This document shows, piece after piece, positions 23,815 through 31,750 of a stretch of DNA of 64,000 bases (positions are counted from its first letter, which is position 1; each line of letters opens with the position of its first letter). The DNA is from Patescibacteria group bacterium (GTDB lineage Bacteria; Patescibacteria; Microgenomatia; UBA12405), in contig JAMCSD010000006.1 in assembly GCA_023380755.1 (NCBI GenBank), positions 201,821-265,820 of the forward strand, in the 5' to 3' direction. Under the pieces are notes generated by a model. It ran no database searches and was not told the origin of the DNA. It saw only the letters and a program-made list of their open reading frames with translations. The position numbers were made by a program, and so were the translations under genes.

Positions 23815-25431
23815 GTGACCATAAAGGAATACATCAAAGTAGTTAGTCTCCGAAAACAAAGCTCCATCCTTTCGGCCTCAATCGTTTTAGCCGTAACATT
23901 TGGCTTTTCTGCTATCTTAGGCTTTTTACGTAGTCGTTTTCTTTACGCCCATTTTTTTACTTGTTGTGCCGGTGATCTTGATGCTTATAATGCTGCTTTT
24001 CGCTTACCGGACCTCATTTTCAAGCTCCTGGTGAGCGGTGCTTTGTCGGCTTCTTTTATTCCCGTATTTTCCACTTATCTTCATAAAGATGAGAAAGAAG
24101 CTTACCGTTTAGCTTCTAATGTCATCAACATCCTCTTTGCTATCTTTTTAGTATTAACGGTAATTGTGGCTATTTTTGCTGGGCCATTATCCCACCTCAT
24201 TGCCGGGGGTTTTGCCGGCCATCAAGGTTTTACCGAATCCCAACTAACTCTTATGGCCAGTCTTACCAGGATATTACTTATTGCCCAAATCTTTTTTCTT
24301 TTAAGTAATTTTGTCACCGGGATCCTTCAGGTCCATCAGATGTTCATTGTTCCTGCTTTTTCGCCCATAGTTTACAATCTATGCATTATTGCCAGCATCT
24401 TTTTATTAGCCCCTATCTTTGGGATCTATGGTGTTGTCTATGGGACGGTGGTCGGCGCCTTTTTGCACTTTTTTATTCAACTGCCGGTAGTTTCCCGGGT
24501 TGGTTTCAAATATTCCTTTTCCTTCCGTTCTGAGCTCCAAGGCGTCAAAGAAATTATTCACCTGATGCTTCCTCGAACCTTAGCCCTAGGATTAGGCGAA
24601 ATCGAGGATACAGTGACTTTATTCTTTGCTACTACCTTATCGGTAGGGTCTCTGTCTCTCCTTAATCTGGCCATTCAGGTAATGTATCTACCCTCACGGA
24701 TATTCGGTACCACTGTTGGGCAGGCCTCCTTACCTATCTTGTCGAAAAATATTGCTAAAAACGAACTTGAAACCTTCCGCTCCACGGTTTACAAAACTAT
24801 TCTCCAGAGCCTCTTTATCGCCTTACCGATTACAGCTCTGTTTGTGGTTCACCGTGTTCCTTTGGTAAGAATCATTTTCGGAGCCCGGCATTTCCCCTGG
24901 ACGGCTACCCTGACGACCGCTCGGATCCTGGTCTTACTTTCCCCGGCGATTATTTCCCAGGCTATTATTCAAATTTTAATCCGGGCTTTTTATGCCATGC
25001 ATAACACCAAAATTCCTTTATATATTTCTGCGGCGGCGTTAATCTTAACCATCATCAGCTGCTATTATTTCGTCGCCTTCAGCGGCCTGGGTGTTTCTGG
25101 TTTGGCAATCAGCGATACGGTCGGCAACATTCTTGAATGTTTAGCCCTCATTTGGTTCTTTAACCACCTTGTTGATGGTAACTTTCTCCGCTTGACGCTG
25201 CAAAAATCTTCCAAACTCATTTTGGCGACGGTGGGGATGGTTATCACCATGTGGGGTACCAGTAAAATATTAGACCTTTTCATTCTTGATACCACCCGAA
25301 CCCTTAACCTCGTCCTGTTATTTATTGTTACCACGACTGCCGGCTTAATTGTTTATTTTTGGCTGACTTGGTTAACCCGTTCCGAAGAGCTATTCGAATA
25401 CCTCCGCTACCTTAAAAGGCTGAGAAAGTAA
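23815..25431 (+). CDS. murJ: Lipid II flippase MurJ
   Basis: The 538-aa protein has about 14 hydrophobic segments and belongs to the MviN/MurJ group of the MOP superfamily, which flips the peptidoglycan precursor lipid II outward. Typical segments are the opening GFLRSRFLYAHFF, LPDLIFKLLVSGALSASFIPVFSTYL and later ILIRAFYAMHNTKIPLYISA. The start is GTG 23815 behind a TATAAT without Shine-Dalgarno. PilN-like and surface-protein genes follow, so envelope functions are grouped here. Confidence 0.93.
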   Translation: MTIKEYIKVVSLRKQSSILSASIVLAVTFGFSAILGFLRSRFLYAHFFTCCAGDLDAYNAAFRLPDLIFKLLVSGALSASFIPVFSTYLHKDEKEAYRLASNVINILFAIFLVLTVIVAIFAGPLSHLIAGGFAGHQGFTESQLTLMASLTRILLIAQIFFLLSNFVTGILQVHQMFIVPAFSPIVYNLCIIASIFLLAPIFGIYGVVYGTVVGAFLHFFIQLPVVSRVGFKYSFSFRSELQGVKEIIHLMLPRTLALGLGEIEDTVTLFFATTLSVGSLSLLNLAIQVMYLPSRIFGTTVGQASLPILSKNIAKNELETFRSTVYKTILQSLFIALPITALFVVHRVPLVRIIFGARHFPWTATLTTARILVLLSPAIISQAIIQILIRAFYAMHNTKIPLYISAAALILTIISCYYFVAFSGLGVSGLAISDTVGNILECLALIWFFNHLVDGNFLRLTLQKSSKLILATVGMVITMWGTSKILDLFILDTTRTLNLVLLFIVTTTAGLIVYFWLTWLTRSEELFEYLRYLKRLRK

Positions 25432-25436
25432 GGCTA

Positions 25437-25466
25437 TTGTTTTTATTTCTTGATTGTCGCTATACT
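25437..25466 (+). promoter_or_regulatory. Promoter of the PilN-like gene
   Basis: TTGTTT (25437-25442), 18 bp, TATACT (25461-25466), then seven bases to ATG 25474. It rules out the longer TTG 25450 start. Confidence 0.6.
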
Positions 25467-25473
25467 GTTAAGT

Positions 25474-26043
25474 ATGGGAGGTAAAAAAGAGCTGTCTTTG
25501 CTTCCTGACAGCGAGAACTATAATTCGCTTCAGGGCCGGCTCTTTCGTTGGTTAACAACCGTTGGCCGAGTGGTGATTATTGTCACCGAATTAATCGTCG
25601 TTTCCGCTTTTTTATCCCGGTTTTATTTAGATCGCAAAAACGCCGATCTTTCCGAATCATTACGCCAACAAAAAGCTATCCTTGAAAGTACCAAAGAATT
25701 TGAACAAGAATTCGATTTACTCCAAAATCGATTGTCCTTTATTAAAAGCTTCAGCGGTCAATCTTCCCATCTACCGCCTCATCTTATTAGCTTAGCCCAA
25801 AGTATTCCTACCGGAGTGGTAGTCACCGACCTCCGGGTCGACGATGCTGACGCTCCAGTCAGTAAAGTATCCCTTTCCGCTAATGCCGATCAACAAGATA
25901 ATATTGTCGATTTTGTTACCAACATCTCACTTAATCCTCAAATCTCTGCTATCGAAATCAAAAGGATCGAAAAAAAGCCCCGGAACGACAAATACCTCAT
26001 TGATTTATCCCTCCAGATTGCTGATGCTAAAGGAGGTCCCTAA
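25474..26043 (+). CDS. PilN-like pilus assembly protein
   Basis: The 189-aa protein has a short cytoplasmic N-terminus (GGKKELSLLPD), one membrane helix (about residues 27-47), a coiled-coil (RKNADLSESLRQQKAILEST) and a small alpha-beta domain with PTGVVVTDLRVD. This is the PilN layout of the type IV pilus inner-membrane alignment complex. PilM would normally precede it but is not here. Its last codons contain AAAGGAGG, the ribosome site for the next gene. Confidence 0.7.
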   Translation: MGGKKELSLLPDSENYNSLQGRLFRWLTTVGRVVIIVTELIVVSAFLSRFYLDRKNADLSESLRQQKAILESTKEFEQEFDLLQNRLSFIKSFSGQSSHLPPHLISLAQSIPTGVVVTDLRVDDADAPVSKVSLSANADQQDNIVDFVTNISLNPQISAIEIKRIEKKPRNDKYLIDLSLQIADAKGGP

Positions 26044-26679
26044 ATGATCGATTACAAACAAAATCTCTATTCCACCTCCACCAGGCTGATTCAATATTTG
26101 GATAAGCAACGTCAAAACGAAAAAACCATGCAAACGTTTGAATTGGTCGCCTCTTTCTTGCTGATCACCTTCTTTTTAGTCTTTGCCATTAAACCGGCTA
26201 TTACAACCATTATTGGTTTAATTGGAGAAATCCAAGCCAAAGAGGCTGTCTCCGCTCAGCTAAAAGATAAAATTAACCAAATCGTCATTGCCCAAGATAT
26301 CTTCTCTCAAGTTCAGGAAAGATACCAAATTATTGACTCTGCCCTCCCTGATCGTCCCCGCTACGCTCAAGCCGCCATCCAGTATCAGGCTAATGGTGAG
26401 AAAACAGGGGTTAATGCTAGCACCTTCGACGTTGGCATTCAAAGTAAAGCTAAAGCCAATACACTCCAAAACGTTAAATCAATCGACATTTCCATTGGGG
26501 ACAAAACAAATTTCTTAGCCGCCCTCAATTTTATTGACGCCCTTAAACGGAACCGTCGGCTGATTAGGTTGAAGGAGTTCAGTTTGCAGAACCAAAACGA
26601 CAAAACAGCCACTGATTCCGGTCAGCTTAACTTTTCCATCAATACCCAATCATTATATTGGGACAATTCCAACCAATGA
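26044..26679 (+). CDS. PilO-like pilus assembly protein
   Basis: The 211-aa product has one N-terminal membrane helix (about residues 36-60), a coiled-coil with AKEAVSAQLKDKINQI, and a periplasm-type domain with FLAALNFIDALKRNRRLIRLKEF, matching PilO. It starts on the ATG directly after the PilN-like stop and has a strong AAAGGAGG seven bases upstream. PilN and PilO form heterodimers, in agreement with tight co-translation. Confidence 0.7.
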   Translation: MIDYKQNLYSTSTRLIQYLDKQRQNEKTMQTFELVASFLLITFFLVFAIKPAITTIIGLIGEIQAKEAVSAQLKDKINQIVIAQDIFSQVQERYQIIDSALPDRPRYAQAAIQYQANGEKTGVNASTFDVGIQSKAKANTLQNVKSIDISIGDKTNFLAALNFIDALKRNRRLIRLKEFSLQNQNDKTATDSGQLNFSINTQSLYWDNSNQ

Positions 26680-26945
26680 AAAAAATTTCCCGTTATCTTT
26701 TATTTTTGAGTATCATCACCTTTGTAGCGGTTATCGTCGTCATCGTCCAGCAAAGCTACGATAAGCTCATCTCCAGTGAACAAAAAGTTAGTGCCGATAT
26801 TATCCTTAAGCCGATTAAACCGCAGCTTGATACTAGTGTTCTTGATAATCTGGAGAAAAAAGAAGAATTTACCGAAAACGACCTTAACTTACCCCCACCC
26901 CCACTTGCGGTTACTCCTGTCCCAGGCTTCCGTCCTGCACCATGA
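26676..26945 (+). CDS. Small single-pass envelope protein, unknown
   Basis: The 89-aa product has a signal-anchor helix at residues about 7-27 and an exported tail that becomes Pro-rich (DLNLPPPPLAV). It takes the place of PilP in the usual pilM-N-O-P order, but no PilP similarity is visible. Four-base ATGA overlaps on both sides tie it to the PilO-like gene and the next surface protein gene. Confidence 0.6.
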   Translation: MKKISRYLLFLSIITFVAVIVVIVQQSYDKLISSEQKVSADIILKPIKPQLDTSVLDNLEKKEEFTENDLNLPPPPLAVTPVPGFRPAP

Positions 26946-28216
26946 AAAAAGAATTAAAATTTCCCACCATCCTCGGTTTACTAGTTTTACTGCTGGGAAC
27001 TGCGGCAGGTATTTTCTTGATGCGCCGCAATAGTAATCAAAACACCAATGCCACCGGTAGCTGTGACCCTACTTCCATCCAGGTCACTAATATTACCGAT
27101 AAATCTTCCGATATTTCCTTTCTCACCTCTTCCGCCTGCAATGCCACCATCTCGGTTAATAATTCCTTGATTTCTGATATCCGCAGCGCCGGTTCTTCCA
27201 GTAATTTTGCCGCCAAAACCCACTATTTCCAGGTCGACGACCTGAAAGCTAATACCAACTACACTTATACCGTCGTCAGCGGCGGTAACACCTATAACAA
27301 CACCAACTACCAGTTCAAAACTGCCCAGAAACCATCATCCGCCATTCCCACCTCCAATCTTGCTTGGGGGAAAATTTACAATTCTGATCATACTCCAGCT
27401 TCCACAGCCATCATTTATATTAATATCCCCGGCGCTTCACCACTCTCCGCTTATATCACCTCCAATGGCAACTGGAATATCTCTTTGGCAAATAGTTTCG
27501 ATACCTCCAAAGCTAACTGGTTCACTCCGGATCCCAACACTGACGAAGATATTACCGTTGTGGCCGACAACCAGGACCCAGTAGTTTTTACTGGTAACAC
27601 TTCATACAACAACCCCGTTCCCGACATCATTCTGGGGGAGACCACCACTCTTAATTTTCCCAAAACTACCCCCACCCTTCCCATTTCACCCACTGCCTCT
27701 CCCACTACAGCCCTGGTGGCTTATGGCACCTTGTCCATTACCAGCCCCATTGAGGGTGAATACATTGCCGGTGTTTCCCCTCAGTTTTTGGGTACTGCCA
27801 ATGCTGGCAGCCAAGTTAGCCTACAACTGACTTCCACCTCCGCCAACCAGAGTTTTACTACTACTGCCGGTGCTGACGGTTCTTGGTCCTGGCCTTTGGC
27901 GCAAACTCTCAGTGCTACTCAATATACTCTGACTGCAGTCAGTAATGGCACTACGGTCACACGCATCTTTTATGTTTCGGCGGCTGTCGGTGGTCCGGCC
28001 TTCGTTTCTTCTCCTTCGGCCACCATCGCCGTGACACCGACGACTATCATGCCCGCCAATACACCGTTTATTACCGATACTCCCTTTCCTACAGAAAGGG
28101 CCAGTCACCCCAGCACTTCCTCGGGAGTTCCCGTCACTGGAGTTATGGCCCCCACCATCATTATTACTTTGTTGGGAGTCATTTCGACTTTTGCCGGAAT
28201 CCTAATCTTGAAATAA
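26942..28216 (+). CDS. Surface protein with Fn3-like and Ig-like domains
   Basis: The 424-aa protein has an N-terminal signal-anchor (residues about 8-27) and a first beta domain of fibronectin III type (TDKSSDISFLTS, then ANTNYTYTVVSGG). A second beta domain follows a Ser/Thr linker, then a bacterial Ig-like domain (SPIEGEYIAGVSPQFLGTANAGS through ADGSWSWPL). A Thr/Pro stalk and a C-terminal helix preceded by GVPVTG complete it. The layout is an anchored extracellular protein, perhaps pilus-associated given its neighbours. No sortase gene is in the window. Confidence 0.7.
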   Translation: MKKELKFPTILGLLVLLLGTAAGIFLMRRNSNQNTNATGSCDPTSIQVTNITDKSSDISFLTSSACNATISVNNSLISDIRSAGSSSNFAAKTHYFQVDDLKANTNYTYTVVSGGNTYNNTNYQFKTAQKPSSAIPTSNLAWGKIYNSDHTPASTAIIYINIPGASPLSAYITSNGNWNISLANSFDTSKANWFTPDPNTDEDITVVADNQDPVVFTGNTSYNNPVPDIILGETTTLNFPKTTPTLPISPTASPTTALVAYGTLSITSPIEGEYIAGVSPQFLGTANAGSQVSLQLTSTSANQSFTTTAGADGSWSWPLAQTLSATQYTLTAVSNGTTVTRIFYVSAAVGGPAFVSSPSATIAVTPTTIMPANTPFITDTPFPTERASHPSTSSGVPVTGVMAPTIIITLLGVISTFAGILILK

Positions 28217-28220
28217 CTAT

Positions 28221-28260
28221 TTGTAATTGAAATGGTTTTACTTTAAAGTAAAGAAAGGAG
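28221..28260 (+). promoter_or_regulatory. Promoter, palindrome and ribosome site of the Cys-rich stalk gene
   Basis: TTGTAA (28221-28226), 17 bp, TAAAGT (28244-28249). TTTACTTTAAAGTAAA (28237-28252) is a perfect 16-bp palindrome covering the -10, a likely operator. AAGGAG (28255-28260) stands four bases before ATG 28265. Confidence 0.5.
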
Positions 28261-28264
28261 CACC

Positions 28265-29251
28265 ATGCGTAATTCTGCAAGTAATTACTACGCAATTCTT
28301 TCCATCATCTTCATGGTGCTGTCGATTATTGCTGGCATGGCTTTATTCCGGACGGCTCAAGACCTTCGGGAGCAAGCTACTTATCCTAGTGCCTGCACTT
28401 CGGTTGGTCAGGCTTGTGAGAATACCTATAATGAAGCCTGCACCTTGCCTAATGGTGGCAGCGGGACTCACAGCTGCCATAAAATCGGCACTTGCCAAGG
28501 GGTCGGGGACAATACCCAATGCAGCTGGGGAACCGGTTCCAGTTGTACTACCTGTACTGCCAATTCTATCATTCCCAATCCTACTGCTTCGGCTTGGATG
28601 TGCCAAGTTTGCGATTGTAGCAATGGAGGCTGGAACAACGGCCAGTGTACTAATTGCGGTGGTCTGGTTCCCTGTAGTAGTGTCAGTGCCCTTTCCTGCG
28701 GTCAGATCGATGCCTGTCCCCCCGGACAACCGACCACCCAATGTGGTGCTGCCTCCGAAAATCGCGTAGTTTATACCAACGGTTGTACCACTTCGACCAA
28801 TCCTACCTCTCCGCCATCTCAGCAAACTGGTTCCTCGCCCACACCGACCAGAATTCCTCCCACCAGTACCCCCACCCGCATCCCACCTGGTAGCACTCCT
28901 ACCCGTATTCCCACTTCCACCGCGACACCGACTCGCAACCCGACCAACACCCCTGTACCTACTTCCACCCGGACTCCTTCGCCCACAGCGACTCCGCGGC
29001 CCGACGATACTCCCGTCCCTACAGCTACCCCCACCAACATTCCCGCTCCGACTGACACACCAGTTCCCAATCCCACTGCCACCCCCGTCGTCTATTCCAC
29101 TCCTCAGCCTACCGCTACCACCGAGCCTTTAGCCCAAGGCCCCAGTCCGACCAGGATTCTTTTGCCTAATGCTGGTGTCAGTTTCCCCATCCAGGGTCTA
29201 ACCGTTGTCGGTACGATTATCTCTTTGCTCGGACTTTTGGTATTATTGTAA
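28265..29251 (+). CDS. Cys-rich surface protein on a Pro/Thr stalk
   Basis: The 328-aa protein has a signal-anchor (about residues 9-28), a domain of about 150 residues with more than 20 cysteines (pairs such as CTTC, CQVCDC and CTNC), then a stalk of TPTRIPP-like repeats. The motif LPNAG and a terminal hydrophobic helix without a basic tail close it. The cysteines suggest many disulfides outside the cell. LPNAG recalls an LPxTG sorting signal, but the missing basic tail and sortase make simple membrane anchoring more likely. It is one of the few genes with a strong Shine-Dalgarno. No known family recognised. Confidence 0.7.
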   Translation: MRNSASNYYAILSIIFMVLSIIAGMALFRTAQDLREQATYPSACTSVGQACENTYNEACTLPNGGSGTHSCHKIGTCQGVGDNTQCSWGTGSSCTTCTANSIIPNPTASAWMCQVCDCSNGGWNNGQCTNCGGLVPCSSVSALSCGQIDACPPGQPTTQCGAASENRVVYTNGCTTSTNPTSPPSQQTGSSPTPTRIPPTSTPTRIPPGSTPTRIPTSTATPTRNPTNTPVPTSTRTPSPTATPRPDDTPVPTATPTNIPAPTDTPVPNPTATPVVYSTPQPTATTEPLAQGPSPTRILLPNAGVSFPIQGLTVVGTIISLLGLLVLL

Positions 29252-29256
29252 GGTAA

Positions 29257-30186
29257 ATGAAAATTCTTCAAAAGACTAATTTTGCGGCTGTCATCGAAGC
29301 CTTAAGGCCGAGTCAATGGGTGAAAAACTTAGCTCTCTTTGCCTCCGTCATTTTTAACGGTGTGTTGATGAACCCCGATCTTTTCGAGAAGTCAGTCATC
29401 GCCTTTATCGTTTATTGTTGTTTGTCTTCAGCTGCTTATCTTATTAATGATGTCGCGGATATTGATAAGGACCGTCTTCACCCGGTAAAACGAAACCGTC
29501 CCATTGCTCGAGGTGATGTTGAGCCTTCATTTGCGGTAAATTTAGCCATCATTTTAATTCTATTTGGTTTAGGTATTTCCACTTTTATCAACCTTGCCTC
29601 CTTTCTTTTAGCCCTCTTTTTTATTGTTCTGCAATTTAGCTATTCTTTTATTCTCAAAAAGAAAGCCGTCTTTGATATCATCGGGATTGCTATATTTTTC
29701 ATAATTCGGGCCTATGCCGGGGAAGTCGCCACCGGTTACCATCTTCCTATTTGGGTGATGCTCTCCGTCATCTTCTTATCACTCTTTATTGCTAGTGGTA
29801 AAAGGAGAAGTGAATTTATCAACACCGGTTCAAAAACCCGGGCGGCTCTTAAAGGCTATGGAAAAAGTTTACTCAATTTTTACACGACCATGTTTGGCGT
29901 TTCTACTCTCATCACTTATGCTATGTTTACTTTCTATGAAGAACCCATTTCCTTTGAAGGATCGCTTCACCGTTTTTTACTTGACAATATCCCCAATGCC
30001 ATTAACCGTAAATGGTATATGATCACCCTCTTTCCGGTTATTTTTGGAATTATGCGTTATGGCCAAATTATTTTTGAAATGCAGGAAGGGGAGCGGCCGG
30101 AGAAAGTAATTACCACCGATATTCCATTGCTAATTTCGTTGTTCATCTGGGGCTTAATGATGGTCAGCATCATCTATGTTCTCTAA
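29257..30186 (+). CDS. UbiA-family prenyltransferase, DPPR synthase-like
   Basis: The 309-aa membrane enzyme has the UbiA motif NDVADIDKDRLHPVKRNRP (first Asp-rich motif) and about eight helices. The opening RPSQWVKNLALFASVIF is typical of decaprenylphosphate phosphoribosyltransferases, which move phosphoribose from PRPP to polyprenyl phosphate on the way to arabinose or ribose donors for cell-surface glycans. The three GT-C glycosyltransferases that follow could use polyprenyl-linked sugars. The next gene overlaps it by 11 bases. Confidence 0.78.
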   Translation: MKILQKTNFAAVIEALRPSQWVKNLALFASVIFNGVLMNPDLFEKSVIAFIVYCCLSSAAYLINDVADIDKDRLHPVKRNRPIARGDVEPSFAVNLAIILILFGLGISTFINLASFLLALFFIVLQFSYSFILKKKAVFDIIGIAIFFIIRAYAGEVATGYHLPIWVMLSVIFLSLFIASGKRRSEFINTGSKTRAALKGYGKSLLNFYTTMFGVSTLITYAMFTFYEEPISFEGSLHRFLLDNIPNAINRKWYMITLFPVIFGIMRYGQIIFEMQEGERPEKVITTDIPLLISLFIWGLMMVSIIYVL

Positions 30187-31750
30187 ACTGCGTTTTCCTG
30201 TTAAAGGGATCGTTCCTCTTTTACTCCTCCTCCTTAGTTTTTTTACCCGCTTCGTCGGCCTTAATTGGGGAGCCCCTTTCTTCTTTCATCCCGATGAGAA
30301 TAATATGGCTTCGGCTTTATCACAGCTTTCTTTTACTAATTTTAATCCTCACTTTTTTGCCTATGGGCAGTTTCCTCTGTACCTGGGTTTTATTACTTTA
30401 AAAATCTTTAACTTACCTAACGATTTTAGCAACTCTATTTATGTTCTCCGTTTTTGGTCGGCCGTCTTTTCCGTCGGAACGGTTATTCTGAGCTATTTAT
30501 TAGCCCGAAAACTTTTCCCCAAAACTGCTTGGCTTCTTCCCTTACTGCTTATTTTTTCCCCCGGCCTGATTCAACTGGCCCATTTTGGTACTACCGAGAC
30601 CTTACTCATATTTGTTTTTTTGGCCAACATATATTTGGCTGTTTTGTATTTATCGACTCAAAATCGAGCTATATTATTCCTGGCGGCGTTGCTATGCGGA
30701 CTGGGGATTGCTTCCAAAATTACTGCGGTCTTTTTTATTTTGCCCTTTTTGCTAGCCCTTTTGTTTGCTCGAAAAAAACCTTTAGTTTTAATACCACTTT
30801 ATCTAGTATTAACGAGTATTTTTGTTTTCCTATTTTCTCCTTATAACCTCATCGATTTTTCTGATTTTATGGGGGCAATTAACTATGAAACCGGTGTAGC
30901 CACCGGAGCGACTCCGGTCTTTTATACTCGTCAATTTCTGACCTCAACCCCTTATCTTTTTCAATTCGTCAAAATCTTTCCGTACGCTCTCGGCTTGCCT
31001 CTGACAGTTATTTTTTTAGTAGCTCTGGCTTATTTTATAATTCGGCGGTCAATTAAAATTACCCCGCAATCTTTAGTAATTATTATCCCCAGCCTGATTT
31101 ATTTTCTTTACAATGGCTGGCTTTTTACCAAGTGGTTCCGCTTTATGTCTCCCTTATTTATTATTCCGCCTATTTTTATCGCCTATTTCCTCGACCGAAT
31201 TTTTCGTCGCCGCCACTGGATAGTCACAATTCTCTGTTTATTCCTAATTCTGCCTGGTGTCTACTTCCTTAATCTCTACCTTCATCCCGACGTTCGCCTT
31301 TCTGCTTCCGAATGGCTAAAAAACAATCTACCCTCTTCCACCAACGTTCTTTCCGAAGCCGGCAATGTGGTTAATTTACCCACCTCGCCGGTATCGTTTA
31401 CTGTCAATAACTTTGATTTTTACAATCTCGATGAAAATCCTGAGCTTCCCAATAGGTTAATCCAATCATTGGCTGAAAGTAATTACATCCTCATTCCTTC
31501 CCGGCGGATTTTCAAGGACCAAAACGGTCCCAACTTCCCCTATGCCTCACGTTATTATCAGGCCCTTTTCACCGGCAAACTTGGATTTACTCTTCTCAAA
31601 ACTTTTACTCCTCAGACCGAACTATTTCTTGATGGCGAAAATGCTGAGGAAACCTATACCGTTTTCGACCACCCAACCATCCGGCTTTACCAAAAAACCA
31701 TTCCCCATAGTATAAGCGATTATCAACAGATCATTAATTCTTCACCGTGA
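30176..31750 (+). CDS. GT-C glycosyltransferase, ArnT/PMT-like (1)
   Basis: The 524-aa protein has about 10 hydrophobic helices and an early loop with FFHPDENNM, the acidic catalytic-loop motif of GT39/ArnT-type enzymes that use polyprenyl-phosphate sugars. A soluble C-terminal part follows. The acceptor is unknown. It overlaps the prenyltransferase gene by 11 bases and the next gene by four (GTGA). Confidence 0.75.
   Translation: MFSKLRFPVKGIVPLLLLLLSFFTRFVGLNWGAPFFFHPDENNMASALSQLSFTNFNPHFFAYGQFPLYLGFITLKIFNLPNDFSNSIYVLRFWSAVFSVGTVILSYLLARKLFPKTAWLLPLLLIFSPGLIQLAHFGTTETLLIFVFLANIYLAVLYLSTQNRAILFLAALLCGLGIASKITAVFFILPFLLALLFARKKPLVLIPLYLVLTSIFVFLFSPYNLIDFSDFMGAINYETGVATGATPVFYTRQFLTSTPYLFQFVKIFPYALGLPLTVIFLVALAYFIIRRSIKITPQSLVIIIPSLIYFLYNGWLFTKWFRFMSPLFIIPPIFIAYFLDRIFRRRHWIVTILCLFLILPGVYFLNLYLHPDVRLSASEWLKNNLPSSTNVLSEAGNVVNLPTSPVSFTVNNFDFYNLDENPELPNRLIQSLAESNYILIPSRRIFKDQNGPNFPYASRYYQALFTGKLGFTLLKTFTPQTELFLDGENAEETYTVFDHPTIRLYQKTIPHSISDYQQIINSSP

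Noticed and set aside
28819..29082. Minus-strand frame opposite the Pro/Thr stalk
   Set aside because: Val/Gly-only antisense shadow of the repeat stalk.
28830..29120. Short tandem repeats that could suggest a CRISPR or satellite array
   Set aside because: They are in-frame TPTRIPP-type codons of a surface stalk; unit length and spacing vary and there are no spacers.
30454..30846. 130-aa frame inside the first GT-C gene
   Set aside because: Different-frame shadow of a long membrane-protein gene, no start signals of its own.
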